Shown here: one piece after another, positions 63,992 to 64,000 of the stretch
Position numbering within the stretch: position 1 is the first letter of the stretch
How the letters are laid out: each line of letters opens with the position of its first letter
From: Woeseia sp037968755
Lineage (GTDB): Bacteria > Pseudomonadota > Gammaproteobacteria > Steroidobacterales > Woeseiaceae
Length of the DNA: 64,000 nucleotides
NCBI GenBank assembly: GCA_037968755.1
Contig: JBBKWB010000110.1
Location: 1 to 64,000 of the forward strand
Direction of reading: 5' to 3'
Made by a program: the position numbers and the translations under genes
The notes under the pieces: model-generated
What the model saw: only the letters and a program-made list of their open reading frames with translations
Databases searched by the model: none
Told to the model about the DNA's origin: nothing

Positions 63992-64000
63992 CTGACTTGA
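63988..64000 (+). CDS. Start of next gene, 3' truncated by window edge
   Basis: ATGA overlap with the uraD stop and a CAGGA just upstream suggest that another coupled gene begins MTDL. Identity cannot be told from four codons; allantoicase or a ureidoglycolate-processing enzyme would be expected by pathway logic. Confidence 0.4.

Noticed and set aside
1..64000. tRNA, rRNA, CRISPR arrays, intact insertion sequences, prophage genes
   Set aside because: Looked for by eye; no candidate was convincing. A covariance or repeat search could still find small ones.

Overview
The window is about 64 kb of contiguous, densely coded bacterial chromosome with moderately high GC. Gene content points to an aerobic, heterotrophic gammaproteobacterium: an aa3-type cytochrome c oxidase, several TonB-dependent receptors (TBDRs), many lipoproteins, a TAT substrate and a complete oxidative purine pathway. 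A marine or sediment lineage such as Woeseiales is a guess from gene style, not something the sequence proves. No rRNA, tRNA, CRISPR array, prophage or intact insertion sequence was seen.

Layout. (1) 1-2160: 3' end of a cytochrome c oxidase operon (subunit I fragment, two different subunit III genes, subunit IV), closed by a terminator. (2) 2243-18684: nucleoside uptake and breakdown: nupC, deoB, a lipoprotein amidohydrolase, adenosine deaminase, a TBDR, a PhyH-type dioxygenase, deoA, a second nupC, nucleoside hydrolase and ribokinase. A patatin, a small lipoprotein, a cupin and a DUF4239-like protein are interspersed. (3) 18816-23837: HIT protein, an arsenic cassette (arsR / arsC-acr3), a predicted outer-membrane protein, a SnoaL-like protein and an S4 RNA-binding protein. 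(4) 24003-30990: minus-strand operon for reductive pyrimidine degradation (beta-ureidopropionase, NCS1 transporter, dihydropyrimidinase, preT, preA, cdd). (5) 31066-40761: exported nucleotide and nucleic-acid hydrolases (acid phosphatase lipoprotein, 5'-nucleotidase lipoprotein, EEP-family lipoprotein) and two more TBDRs. (6) 41501-47407: deoD-deoC-aldehyde dehydrogenase-short ALDH-like protein, an MBL-fold protein and adenosine kinase. (7) 47640-54822: a less understood block: DUF4956 membrane protein, exported beta-propeller, alpha/beta-hydrolase-like protein without the usual nucleophile, CotH-like exported protein, exported phosphatase with a kinase-like C-terminus, and a GMC oxidoreductase pair. 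(8) 55747-64000: oxidative purine degradation (uraH, xdhABC, puuD, puuE, uraD), running off the right edge.

Together the genes describe a nucleic-acid or nucleoside utilisation supercluster. Polymers and nucleotides would be dephosphorylated outside the cytoplasm, nucleosides imported by NupC/NCS1, sugars released by DeoA/DeoD/nucleoside hydrolase and passed through DeoB/DeoC/ALDH or ribokinase, pyrimidines reduced to beta-amino acids, and purines oxidised through xanthine and urate to allantoin. No classical nucleoside regulator (DeoR, CytR, GntR type) is encoded here. Two hairpin-rich non-coding elements (about 10.03-10.29 kb and 56.09-56.34 kb) look like miniature repeats. The most unusual coding features are the phosphatase/kinase-like fusion, the split ALDH16-like gene pair and the exported deaminase.
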